DNA of 64,000 nucleotides. Origin: Peronospora farinosa (Eukaryota > Oomycota > Peronosporomycetes > Peronosporales > Peronosporaceae). The notes beneath the pieces are model-generated. The model was not told the DNA's origin and did not search any database. It saw only the letters and a list, made by a program, of their open reading frames with translations. The position numbers and the translations under genes were made by a program. Of this stretch, positions 41,629-52,040 are shown one piece after another (the first letter of the stretch is position 1; each line of letters begins with the position of its first letter). The stretch lies in contig CANTFK010000633.1 in assembly GCA_947646735.1 (NCBI GenBank), forward strand, positions 186,001 through 250,000, in the 5' to 3' direction.

Positions 41629-43488
41629 TTAGTAGTGCTGCCCGTGAATCCTAGAACGTGACAGTGAGTAGAGATCTGACAGAAAGCCATCCTTGTCCGC
41701 GTGACTTGAGCGACCGTATCTCGGACCTCGCCTTTTGTGAGGACGGTCGTCATCATCCGAATCCATGCTGAGGGTGAGGCCGTCGAGGTCAGTAAGAGGT
41801 GCCTTCATAACACCGAGGTCAAATTTACTCAAGCCAAGACCATTTTCCATCAACGCAGCTTCAGTTCCATCATCGCTGTCTTTCGAGATGACCGAGAAGC
41901 CGCCAGTATAACTCGGTTTCTTGGGCTGCGATGGCTGGTACGGTGACCGGAAAGGAGGCAATGGAATTTGATGCCCATTTTTTGCGTGGCAAGAAAAAGG
42001 TTCTGGACGCTGTTGATAGTGCCTAGATTGTGCAGTATGCTCCATCGGTGATTGGTACTGTTGTCGAGGCTCCCGGTACGATGAAGCCCCATGCTTCTTT
42101 TGCACACGATTTTCCTTCACACTTTTGTTGCGTCCCTCCGTTTGCTGCTTGTGCGACTGAGGAGTAGACGGGTAGGGTGAAAACTTGTCCACTGAATCCA
42201 AATCAGACAGTGACACCGCGTCACTACGACTACTCTTGCTCTTGCTCTTTGATCGGTTTCGACCGGCCGCAGCGCGTTCACGAAGGTATTCGTCGTCATC
42301 GTCGTCTTGGCTGCTCCAGTCACTGCCCCAGTCGAGATAGTTTGATCGCAAGCTGGTGTCAACGACAGATTGCGAACTTTGGTTCGCCTTTGCTGGGGAT
42401 TTAATCGCATTCTGGCTGTTCGACATCGTCTGTGGGCCACGACGGGAAAGTTCTTCCGTGGCAGCAGTTTCACTGAGCCTCTTGTTGATAGACGCCTCAA
42501 ACTTATGGGAGTCGATGGCCTCGGTACTGTTGATGCAGAGCTTACAAAATCGCTGCTGGTGCGGACGGCCAGTCTGGGCGTCGACGTGGAAGATGAAACG
42601 GTAGTCTGAGCACGACTTGCAGACACTCTGGAAGCAGCCTGCACACGGACGGTTGGTTGAAATAAACGACCGACCGTAACAAATGTGGCAAAGCGATCTG
42701 ACCGGCCACTTGCTATGCTGGGCGTTCTTCATCAACATCGAGAACTTCTTAGCACGCGCACTTTTGGCACATTCGGTGACATTCAAAAGAGTGCCTGCAA
42801 CAACGTACTCGGCTAAACGCGGCGCAACGGAGTCCAAATTGTAGACGGTTGACCAAATGAAGCACTCAACCTGGTTATCACGGTAATTCCGGTATAGGAA
42901 ACATGTCACCTGGTGCTCACGCTTTATGCCTTTGATAGCATCGATCGGCCAGTCCGGGTGGTCGATCGAGTGCAGCACGTGATAAGCCAGTTCATTTCCA
43001 TTAGCATCTGTGGTTGTACCCATACGTTCATAAGCGAGCACGTCGCGGTGTTTACTTAGTCCCCATGCAGCCTTGGCAGCAAACCACTTGATACCAGCAA
43101 AGCGATACGGTGCGTCGGGGCTTCTTTGTTCAGTCACGTTCATAATACTGCCGTCAACCAACTTGTACTTGAGTAGAGTCTTGCAGGCACGAAGACCTTC
43201 CGTGGTGTCACAGTAGAGTCCATCCATAACATCCTGCACAGGTCCTTGAACTAATCCTGTGCCTCTAAAGAGCGTCACATGTGGGTCACGTGTGCCGTAG
43301 ACGCTTTTGTAGATACTGAGCTGCTTGCGACGTCGTACGTGAATCCAGGCGTCGTCGTGGGTGAGATAACTCGGTGAAGAGTACTCAGTCACTGCATCAC
43401 AGAGGAATGAAGCCACATTACGGTCGTAACGAGCTCTTTCCTCTGAAGTAAGTACGATCTGCGGGAAGAAGGGAATGTTATCAAGCAT
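41629..43488 (-). CDS. START-domain protein with FYVE-like zinc finger
   Basis: Single exon, 619 residues, start MLDNIPFFPQIV. Residues ~30-245 fit the START-like lipid-binding domain common in oomycete lineage-specific families (DDAWIHVRRRKQLSIYKS, VMDGLYCDTTEGLRACKTLL, VLAYERMGTTTDANGNELA). Residues ~265-325 contain four Cys pairs (CHIC, CAGC, CKSC, CKLC) in FYVE spacing, but the R(R/K)HHCR patch that binds PI3P in classical FYVE domains is missing. The C-terminal half is disordered, Ser/Gln/Arg-rich, with an Asp-rich run (SSQDDDDDEYL). A role in lipid sensing or endosomal membrane contact is inferred. Confidence 0.85.
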   Translation of the reverse strand: MLDNIPFFPQIVLTSEERARYDRNVASFLCDAVTEYSSPSYLTHDDAWIHVRRRKQLSIYKSVYGTRDPHVTLFRGTGLVQGPVQDVMDGLYCDTTEGLRACKTLLKYKLVDGSIMNVTEQRSPDAPYRFAGIKWFAAKAAWGLSKHRDVLAYERMGTTTDANGNELAYHVLHSIDHPDWPIDAIKGIKREHQVTCFLYRNYRDNQVECFIWSTVYNLDSVAPRLAEYVVAGTLLNVTECAKSARAKKFSMLMKNAQHSKWPVRSLCHICYGRSFISTNRPCAGCFQSVCKSCSDYRFIFHVDAQTGRPHQQRFCKLCINSTEAIDSHKFEASINKRLSETAATEELSRRGPQTMSNSQNAIKSPAKANQSSQSVVDTSLRSNYLDWGSDWSSQDDDDDEYLRERAAAGRNRSKSKSKSSRSDAVSLSDLDSVDKFSPYPSTPQSHKQQTEGRNKSVKENRVQKKHGASSYREPRQQYQSPMEHTAQSRHYQQRPEPFSCHAKNGHQIPLPPFRSPYQPSQPKKPSYTGGFSVISKDSDDGTEAALMENGLGLSKFDLGVMKAPLTDLDGLTLSMDSDDDDRPHKRRGPRYGRSSHADKDGFLSDLYSLSRSRIHGQHY

Positions 43489-45734
43489 TGTGAAGCAGCT
43501 AGTATCGACGCTTTCGAACGTGCGTTTGAGCTGGCAAATCTCTTTGTGCCTGTAGGATGTAGTCTGTCTTTTGGAAATGTATTGTTGTCGTTAAACAGCT
43601 AAAAGACCAGAGAGACGAATCTGGCTGGGACACCAAGTCCATCTGAAGACCGGGACGTTCGCCTTTTGTAACAAGACAGATCTTAAAACACAATCTAGTG
43701 GAAGGGGTTTCGACATTACTCTCGTCAAATTTGTGGATAGGTAAGACGGACACGAGAAGCGTGAATCAAGCAGTGGGCAATTTATGCTCCAAATACTTAC
43801 AGAGAGCAGTAGAGAGTACGGATACATGTAAAAGGATGTTGTACGATACGGTAAAGCAAAGGGAAAAAAGTATTTGACGTGACAAAGTCATATCTCGTCT
43901 CCATGCCTTTTGCACTTTTGATGACGTCTAGAATATATACACAACATTCGCTACGATATATGGGCGATAAGACGCCTCTAAGTAGCAGAATTGTCTCGAC
44001 ACCACTGCAACGTTGTATCGTCATGGCTGAAAAGACACCCTCTAATAATAAATATTTGTATCGTACATGGTTCAAAAACGACAATCTCTAACGACGACGC
44101 GAAAAAAGATTGAGCGTGTCTTGAACATCGGACCAAATTTGTCTCCTTGGGATCTACACACTACTATTCTATAAACGACAGTGCTTCTTGCTGCATGTTT
44201 AGCACGACACCTCGATTTTAAGAGCTCAATAGCAGGACAACAAGAAGTTTACGGACTTTGTGAGTCGTCTCATTAAAATCTCTTTTCTAAACACGTCCAT
44301 CGGGACCTATCCATGGCGGCGTCCACGAATTGCATGCAGAACTTCTACGGTGATGGTAGGAAAGGGAGATGCACGGGAACTAAAGCTTTTTCGAGAGAAA
44401 AAATCATTCGTACATGTTCTTCTACAGCATACGAGATAAAGTAAATCGGGACAGGTTCGGACACATCGCTAGGCTAGTCATGCCGAGCGTAGCAGACAGA
44501 ACATGTAGCGTAAACACTTTCACGTTTGACCTGATTTTATTCTAATTTCTCAGTCATGTTATCAGCCGCACGATTCCATCTGGGTTGTACATTTGCATGG
44601 GGTGTGACTAACAGGCGCCCACATGGGAATAACGAAGTGCGATATCTAGGTGGTAACAGATTGTCTATTTACCGATTATGGTTTACAAGATTTCTGAAAA
44701 GTCTTCAGCCATGTCAATAACCCAAGAGATGTCTCCTATCGGTGGCGAGGGCTGTGCAGTGCCGACTGCCGATTGACGATAGTGTCCTGGAACTTTTCCG
44801 TTGCTAGGCGGAGAAAACGAAGCGCGAGGTCTGAACCTAACCTTCAGGCGGAAGTTACTATCACAACGTCCCACGAAATCTGACTAGTGACGTCTGCGAC
44901 TTGGATTCGTGGCGTTACTATCCTTATGAAGGTATACAGACCTGCAATACCGTGTCAAGGGCACCCGTCAACGGACTGAAAACTTTCTATGCTGACTTTC
45001 AAAATAGAGCGTGTGATAATGTCGCTAGCGGTTTGACTCGAGTTTTTGCAGCACTTGCGGCAGTCAAGAGTCTTGATCTGCTGGATCTGTACGCAAAGGT
45101 CGCATAGATTAGGCCCCAGGGTCCTTTTTCTCCAAGGTATTTGGTAGTCTGTTGGCCAACATGGCCATAAACAAATGAAAAGTAAACTTGATTTGTGCCT
45201 TTCATGAAGGAAAAGGGGGCACTTCAAGAGCTAATCGGGCGGATGGAGACATGCAGATATGAGGGGGGGGACATGCACGGCGGAAGTTGTAGGAAAATGG
45301 TCTTGCATGAAATGGAGACGAGCACCGGGAGGACCGGATTGAAAACGATGAAGAACGTGACGTAAGCAAAATGGACGCTCCATTACTGGACGAGGCGAGG
45401 CCAGGAAGGGCCAAGTTTTGAATGGATATTATAGCTTGATCGATAGACATGAGGGTTAGTAACAGGATAGACGACATCTTACAAACGATGAGGCCGGCAT
45501 TGCATCGGTTATGCTTTATTGGGACGTCTCATCGTCTTCATCAAAAAAATGGACATCCTATGTGAGCCCATCAACAAATATTGCATATTGTCGCCGTATA
45601 TGTATCGGTAAAAGATGAGAAGGTTCACCTTCAAGTCATTATTGCAACTTTACTTTTTATCAACCAATCAAATTCTATAAATGAGCATGATAAGTGAGAC
45701 CAGCATAATTTGTCAATAGTTTTTTGCAATAACT
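43489..45734. other. 2.2-kb intergenic region, no supported gene
   Basis: Upstream side of the START/FYVE-like gene and of the first DMT transporter. One minus-strand ORF (44683-44874, ending IGDISWVIDMAEDFSEIL) looks more protein-like than the rest and could be a terminal exon of an unrecognised or lost gene, since an acceptor-like TCAG lies just upstream. A run of eight G is at 45263-45270. Nothing else is recognised. Confidence 0.3.
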
Positions 45735-46955
45735 ATGAGCGAGCCCAATGAAGTCGTGCCATTACTACCAACAACTTCTGCTGACCCTGTTGTGACTAAA
45801 GTAGATGCTGAACCAAACGCTCATCATGCTTTACTAGGCATTACATGTGTAGCTATAGCATCCTTGTGTTTCAGCTTCACGGTCACGTTCATCAAGTACA
45901 TGACCTTCACCTTTTCGTCCATGGAAGCCACGTTCTGGCGATCAGTCGGTGTCTTTGTATGCAATTACGTACGTTGCAGTCAGTAGGATTCATTAATTGA
46001 CAGATTTTTACTGATCTCTAGTATGCTGTGGCCACAGATTGTCGTAAAGGTGTCGGACATTCGTCTTGACGTCCCACCAGAGTATCGAAAGTTACTGCTG
46101 CTTCGCTGTATATCTGGGTTTGCATGCATGGGATTCTCCTTTTATGCCATGTCACAGATGGTGTTAGCAGATGCAAGCAGCCTGGTCTTTTCAAGTCCTA
46201 TCATGACCTTCTTTTTTGCAAGTTTCTCGCTCTTACGTACTGCTACTATGACAGGGACAACAGTATTGACAGTGTCGATTTTGCTTTTTGATTGCATTCA
46301 GGGAGCGCTCTTCCTGCACGAGAAGATTGATGTGGTGAGCCTTCTTTGCGCTATCGTAGCGTTTGGTGGGTTGATCTGCGTTGTTCGCCCGGGGCTGCTG
46401 TTTGGATACGACCATGCAACGGCTGCTACGGATGGCTCTCGGATTGCTGTAGCTTCAGCATTTCTCGCTGCTTTAAGTCAAGTTTTCATGTTTCTGACAA
46501 TACGCCAGCTCCAAGGGCTGAATGTGTTTGTCATTGTTCACTACTTTGCATTGGCTAGTATCATATTGACGATGTTGTGGTTGGCGTTGATCCAGCAGGT
46601 ACGTTGCTGTGACCAAAGTGGGTATCGGCTACCTTACTCACTCGTTTGCGCCTATTTGTTTCTGCTATCTCGATAGTCATTTTACATTCCCTCCACATTT
46701 TTGCTCTGGAGAGCTATCGTCGGGACCGGGATCTGCACTTTTGGTGGCCAAATGTTTCTGACTCGGGGATTCCAGCTCGAAAAAGCAGGCGTTGCAGCAG
46801 TCATGAGATATTTGGACGTTGTTTTTGTCTTTATCTGGGATTCCGTTATCCTGGGCGAGCATATCAACCATTGGAGTATTGTTGGCGCTATGATCATTCT
46901 CACCTGCGCAGTGGTAATTGCGATTCGTAAGATACGGACGACCATGCAGGAATGA
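45735..46955 (+). CDS. EamA/DMT-superfamily transporter (SLC35G-like), copy 1, with a GC-AG intron
   Basis: Ten-TM drug/metabolite transporter in four exons: 45735-45968, 46038-46217, 46302-46598 and 46677-46955 (329 residues). Exons 2 (180 nt) and 3 (297 nt) have exactly the lengths of the tandem paralogue and all junctions are phase 0. Two EamA repeats are seen: TCVAIASLCFSFTVTFIKYM, ATFWRSVGVF, FYAMSQMVLADASSLVFSSP; then GLICVVRPGLLFGYDHATA and GVAAVMRYLDVVFVFIWDSV. Intron 2 (46218-46301) starts GCAAGT, is 84 nt long, has no in-frame stop and would add 28 residues if retained. The substrate is unknown; relatives move small metabolites, nucleotide sugars or acyl compounds. Confidence 0.85.
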
Positions 46956-47582
46956 GTCACGAAAGTAACTTGATGAACTGAGCAAAAAAGTCGGCGACAG
47001 TGGCAACAACTTTACTTTTCATCCTGCACAGACTACCTTGTGCGATTGATTTGCCACCTCAGCCCTCTTGGAGCATATTTGGCTTTATAAACAGCGAAAA
47101 ACTGAAACGATTGACAACGAACAAAGCTGAGAAATTTGACTACATTGAATCCGTTGTTGCCGCTGTAAATTGATCTCGGCCACCGATTCATGAATGCCTT
47201 GCTATTTGAAAATAAGCACGTGTTATAGTATGTATCTATTATACTTGAGCCGGCATCACGAACGACATGGAACATATTTACGTACTCGATAACGTCGTTG
47301 TCTACTGTAGTCGTGCATTGTAAACTTATTGTTATGTTTGGTGCCTGCACCCCCGGGCTAGTGAACAAGCGTTGCTAACGCAACACTTTTTGCTGTGGCT
47401 GTCCGACTCGACGATTGCGTTTTATTCTACCGCGAAGTCCAACAATTTTGCAACGACATAAAGTAGCGAGCAAACCTTTAGTCGAAAGCGCTGCATTATT
47501 CCGAACCGTAGGCTAGGAATTAGACAGTGAGAGTGAAAGATGATTTGATGGCTGTAATATAATACGCTTTCTAGGCGCAAGA
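46956..47582. other. Intergenic between the two transporters, nothing recognised
   Basis: About 630 bases; presumably the 3' end of copy 1 and the promoter of copy 2. No repeat is seen. Confidence 0.4.
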
Positions 47583-48815
47583 GTGGAACTCCAGTCATTT
47601 AACATCATGCCAACTGAAGTCGTGAAGCACGTATCCGAGCACCACCGGCTGTTGCCTACTACATCGCTGAATGTTAAGCCCGAGTATCAACCACATGCGC
47701 TGCTGGGCATGGCGTGCGTGGCACTATCGTCCGTGTGCTTTAGTCTCATGTCGACAATGATCAAGCTCAATACCTACACAATGACGTCCATCGAAGCCAT
47801 TTTCTGGCGCTCCATTGTCGCTATGGCGCTTAATTACGTGCGTACATTCAAGTGTCATGAAGTTGCTACCTGCTCAAACTCATAGAAAACCTTTTGTTGG
47901 TTTGATGCTGGTGGTTACAAGTGCAGGTGTCTATCTGGTACAGCGGCAAGACGTTGTATGTCGCGCCAAAAGACCGGATGATGCTGTTCTACCGTTGCTT
48001 GGCTGGATTTTTGTCGATTTCGTTTGCATTCTACGCGCTATCGCAAATGGTCCTCGCTGACAGCAGTGTCATCGTTTTCACATCTCCTGTCTTCACCTTT
48101 TTTCTTGTGAGTCAACTTCATTTTCTTCTTGTAGGATTGATTAAGTATGAAGATGATTGTTCTGACATTGTTAAGCTGTTCAGGGTGCCTGTCTACTCCA
48201 CGAACACATTGACATTCCCAGTTTTGCGTGTTCGTTGCTGTCGTTTGGAGGTTTGATTTGTGTGGTAAGACCCGGCTTCATCTTCGGATACAACCACGCT
48301 ACAGCTCAAACTGATGGCTCATGGATCGCGGTTGGATCAGCTCTGCTTGGTGCCATTGGCCAAGCGTTTGTGTTCATCACTGTGCGAAAGCTGAAGGGTA
48401 TCCACTTTATGGTCATTGTGCACTATTTCATGCTGTTCAGCATGACCGGATCGCTTGTGTACATGCTGGTGGTGCAGCGGGTAAGTTGCTGGCTATGATT
48501 AACACAATCGCTAATGAAGCTAAGCCAAATGTATTTTCTCAACAGGTATTTGTAGTGCCATCGACGCTTGGTGTCTGGTTGTCTGTCGTCGGTAGCGGTG
48601 CGTTTACGTTTATTGGCCAGCTACTGCTTACCAAGGGCTTCCAGCTCGAGAAGGCAGGTATTGCCTCGGTGATGCGCTACTTGGACGTGGTTTGCGTTTT
48701 CATCTGGGACTACCTGTTGCTCGGTGAGAAAATCAACTACTGGAGTGTCGTGGGCGCCGCTATCATTTGTGCATGTGCCGTTGTGATTGCACTGCGCAAG
48801 GCGCACTTGAGCTAG
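47583..48815 (+). CDS. EamA/DMT-superfamily transporter (SLC35G-like), copy 2
   Basis: Tandem paralogue of the gene at 45735. Four exons, 47583-47837, 47927-48106, 48184-48480 and 48546-48815, all phase 0, 333 residues; donors GTGCGT, GTGAGT, GTAAGT. The same EamA motifs occur: FYALSQMVLADSSVIVFTSP, GLICVVRPGFIFGYNHATAQ, QLLLTKGFQLEKAGIASVMR, FIWDYLLLGEKINYWSVVGA. Intron 2 here uses a normal GT donor where copy 1 uses GC. A second ATG 24 bases in (MPTEV) is an alternative start. The short cytosolic N-terminus carries a dileucine-type HRLLPT, as copy 1 carries PLLPT, which could be a sorting signal. Confidence 0.87.
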
Positions 48816-48975
48816 AAGACTTGAGCGAATTTTAAGCTGATTTGGTTGGAAAGACAACAATGAGAAATGCATACTGGCTAGTATTTTTTCTCGTGTTCAT
48901 TTGCATTTGCACGCTACAACAAAAACATCTCGGCAGAGGCTGTTTGCATGGTTGTGATGTACAGGGGTCGACTAC

Positions 48976-49710
48976 TCAAGCCGTAACTTCTACTTGAAAG
49001 CAGCTCGTATACGCTGCACCACCGTAAATTCCACTGGAAGTTGGGATTGAAGTGTTGGTATCACCATTGTAGAACTTCCAGTACCAGACAAGGTCGTAAA
49101 TACCTGCAGGTGTACCGATAGGCACAGTAAATGTGGCTACACAAGGATAGCCGTCTCCAGCACGTCCCGACGGAATCGTCTGAGCTTTATCAGTGTACGC
49201 CTCACCGCAATTGCCATCGTCAAAGTTGTGTAGTTGATCATCGAGAAGCTTGTCTGCAGTCAAATCAAACGTCGACGCTAAACTCGTTTCCGGGACACCA
49301 GTCCAATAGAGACCGTAAAACGTATTGCTTGCAGCCTGCTCCTTAATGATATGACCATTCGATGTGTAGCCAAAGTAAAAGGTGGCTCCAGCAGACAAAG
49401 TGAGGCGAGTGCGCCAGTCAGAATAGTCCCAGGCATCAGTAGTACATACTGATGCATTGTTTGCAACGTCAGCAATGAGGATCTTGAACGTCATTTTAGT
49501 ATTCACATCAGGGTCACCGCGACTGACGTAGTTCTTCATGTAGCCGGCACACATGCCGTTGGCATTATTTCCACCGTAAATGTACTCAGGTCCTCGGTTG
49601 TAGACAATCGTACGGTCAGTATCGAGACAGTCAATCCAGCTGTGACCTTGCACCACAACGATGCAAAGCATCTCAATAAAACACGTAACACTCATTTGCA
49701 TTCTTTTCAT
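48976..49710 (-). CDS. Secreted lytic polysaccharide monooxygenase-like protein (AA17 type)
   Basis: 244-residue single-exon secreted protein. After a signal peptide of 22 residues (MKRMQMSVTCFIEMLCIVVVQ + G) the mature chain begins HSWIDCLDTDR. An N-terminal His followed by a Cys-stabilised beta-rich domain is the mark of copper LPMOs, in which His1 forms half of the histidine brace. The composition and motifs (VYNRGPEYIYGGNNANGMC, SNGHIIKEQ with a candidate second His, YDLVWYWKFYNG with an axial aromatic) match what I know of AA17, an oomycete family described from Phytophthora infestans that oxidatively cleaves pectic homogalacturonan. It ends with a paired Cys (YTSCFQVEV) and has no GPI or membrane anchor. 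The role in host wall breakdown follows from the family. Confidence 0.75.
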   Translation of the reverse strand: MKRMQMSVTCFIEMLCIVVVQGHSWIDCLDTDRTIVYNRGPEYIYGGNNANGMCAGYMKNYVSRGDPDVNTKMTFKILIADVANNASVCTTDAWDYSDWRTRLTLSAGATFYFGYTSNGHIIKEQAASNTFYGLYWTGVPETSLASTFDLTADKLLDDQLHNFDDGNCGEAYTDKAQTIPSGRAGDGYPCVATFTVPIGTPAGIYDLVWYWKFYNGDTNTSIPTSSGIYGGAAYTSCFQVEVTA

Positions 49711-49990
49711 GAGTGAGATATGATGTCGAGTCTGAAAATGACAAGAATGTACGGTAGATGTAGTTTGTACGTCTAAGGTGAAGGCCTAGACAAATGGACA
49801 TCGAGAAAGGCTGAAATAAGAAGTAACATCTTCATTCACGTGCGTGCACGACTGACTATTGACACCATTGATGAGTAAATTTCCAATCCATGCAGGTATT
49901 TTCGAGGTTTTCTGTTTACTTCAATTCAAATTGGTCAGACAAAGGTACTGAGACAGATGGTTATAGAACATTAGCAAGTGGTCAACCGTA

Positions 49991-51820
49991 TTACAGGAAC
50001 TTTTCGTCGTCGAAATTGGTCTTCCTGCGGTTCAGCTGGCGTTTGCGCGAGTGGTAGTTGTCGAGGTGATGCTTCTTTTGAGATTGCTCTTGGCTTGGCT
50101 CATCTTCTTGCATGAGCGCCCGCTGCTGGTCCGCGTGATTGGGCAGCATGAGATGCGGGGGCACATCGTTCAAGATACTTTTGGCGCGGATGTTCATCCA
50201 CTTGCGGAAGTTCCAATACGGAGCTCGCTCAGGCAGCTCCAGCGCAATTCGCAGCGCATTGTGCCAGTCGAGGCGACTCAAGCGCTTGTTCATCTGCATC
50301 ATTTGCATCGTGAGTCGCACCGCCTCACGAGGATTTTTCCGCTTCTCGTCGTAAAAGTCGATAGCTTCGCGGTAGCACATGGTCGTTTTGCCCATGCGCT
50401 TGGCATTCTTCTGCAGCATTTGCACAGCAGTCTCGACGGCACCTCCTCGAATATAAGACAGGATCAAGCACTGATAGGTCACCGTGTCCCATTTCATTCC
50501 CTGATGTTTCATCTCGTTGGCAAGGGGGTGCATCCTCTCGAGTTGGTTGGTCTCCAGCAGAGCAAGCAACGCCGCGTTGTAAGCAAAAAAGTTAGGCTGC
50601 TCTTCCTTAGACCGGCGCGCTTTATACTTGTAAAAAATTTCTAGTCCTCGCAATTTTAGCTCCTCACTCTCGGACTTGGCGTGACCCATAATCACAGCAC
50701 CAAGGTACACACCTTGCAGGTTTTCGCGAAGGTCCTCAGGCATGGATTCGTACACTTGGACCACCGTATCCCACTCTTTCCCCTTGGCGCACGCCGAAAA
50801 CACCGAGTTGAAGATCGTTGCCGTGGGCTCAAAGCCGCTCGTCTGCATCATGTTCATGGTATCTAGCGCCAGCTCCCAATTGCCCGTCTTGCCAGCACAG
50901 ATGGCGAGTGAATGGTACGTTGACTGTGTCATCTCCAGTCCTCTCTGGCGAATTGCACGCAGAACGCCTAGTGCACTATGTATATCTGAAGCACGGACAC
51001 AACTGTTTAGAATATTGTTGTAAATGATGATGTTCAAGTCCAGCCGATTCTTAATCATATCGTCAAAGATCTCAAGCACCAGTTCATGTTGATGCGACTT
51101 AAGTGCCGATGACAGTGCGTGCGAGTACGTCACGGTCTGCGGGATGTATCCATCGTTCCGCATGACTTCAAACACACGCAGAGCGTGGCCATACTCCTCC
51201 TCCCTGTAGCAGCAGCCAATTGCACTCGAGTACGACTGGATGCGAGGACGGATGCCTTGCTCCCGTGCGTACGCCAGCACTCGCATGCAGTCCTGCACGC
51301 GTTTTCTCGCTCCCAGCACCTCGACGAGGAAGGAGGCCACCTCCAGCGTCAGACCTCGTCCATTGGACTGCTGAATCTCGTAAAAAATGTTCAGTGCCGT
51401 GCGCCACGCAGCTGATCCGTCTGACGTCTCCAGCGCCTCTATTAGCTGCGTTACGTACGATTCCTCGAGGCGTTCAAGTGGAATTAGCCTCGTATCTCGC
51501 TGCAACTTAAACTCATGACAACGTTTAATGTCCTGCTCTTGCTCCTGTATATCATCTTCTTCTCCTTCGTCTTCGTCTACTTGCGAGGTGATGAGATTCA
51601 ATTGGGAAAACAATCGAGTCGACGTTGACATCAACATGAAACTGTCCGAGTAACGCAACGTTGAGCGCCATGGACTTGATACTATCTTCACGTCTCTTGG
51701 TATCATACGCAAAGAATAGAGTGACACACTGCGAGATGTTGCCAATGAATGCAGCATCTCATTCGATACACGACATAGGCAACTGTGGCGCATGTATGCG
51801 CGTCCTCGACGAGCTAGCAT
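49991..51820 (-). CDS. Pentatricopeptide-repeat (PPR) protein, probably mitochondrial
   Basis: 609-residue single-exon protein with ~35-residue PPR helical hairpins from about residue 180 to 470: CMRVLAYAREQGIRPRIQSY, ALRVFEVMRNDGYIPQTVTY, EIFDDMIKNRLDLNIIIYNN, LGVLRAIRQRGLEMTQSTYH, LDTMNMMQTSGFEPTATIFN. The first ~70 residues are Arg/Ser-rich with few acids (MLARRGRAYMRHSCLCRVSN), fitting a mitochondrial presequence. A Gln/Glu/Asp-rich linker follows. PPR proteins bind organellar RNA for processing, stability or translation; the target cannot be read. The C-terminal ~50 residues are Lys/Arg/Gln-rich. Confidence 0.9.
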   Translation of the reverse strand: MLARRGRAYMRHSCLCRVSNEMLHSLATSRSVSLYSLRMIPRDVKIVSSPWRSTLRYSDSFMLMSTSTRLFSQLNLITSQVDEDEGEEDDIQEQEQDIKRCHEFKLQRDTRLIPLERLEESYVTQLIEALETSDGSAAWRTALNIFYEIQQSNGRGLTLEVASFLVEVLGARKRVQDCMRVLAYAREQGIRPRIQSYSSAIGCCYREEEYGHALRVFEVMRNDGYIPQTVTYSHALSSALKSHQHELVLEIFDDMIKNRLDLNIIIYNNILNSCVRASDIHSALGVLRAIRQRGLEMTQSTYHSLAICAGKTGNWELALDTMNMMQTSGFEPTATIFNSVFSACAKGKEWDTVVQVYESMPEDLRENLQGVYLGAVIMGHAKSESEELKLRGLEIFYKYKARRSKEEQPNFFAYNAALLALLETNQLERMHPLANEMKHQGMKWDTVTYQCLILSYIRGGAVETAVQMLQKNAKRMGKTTMCYREAIDFYDEKRKNPREAVRLTMQMMQMNKRLSRLDWHNALRIALELPERAPYWNFRKWMNIRAKSILNDVPPHLMLPNHADQQRALMQEDEPSQEQSQKKHHLDNYHSRKRQLNRRKTNFDDEKFL

Positions 51821-52040
51821 CGGACAGATCCAACCAAGCTACGTGGTCGATGGAATGAGAGGCTATTACAAAATCCTCGCTACAATCAGGACGTTTCCTA
51901 CTCTAGGCTACCATATGAACGTCCTGGACTAGGAAGACCTTCATTCTGATTTTTTCAAAAGGAAACCCCTAACCACTATTCCGCATTGACGCCCTCCGTT
52001 TCTCATACAAAAAACGTAACAAAAAGAAGCTGCGCTCAGC

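Noticed and set aside
50051..50644. 197-codon plus-strand ORF
   Set aside because: Antisense to the PPR gene; Leu/His/Arg-rich mirror composition.
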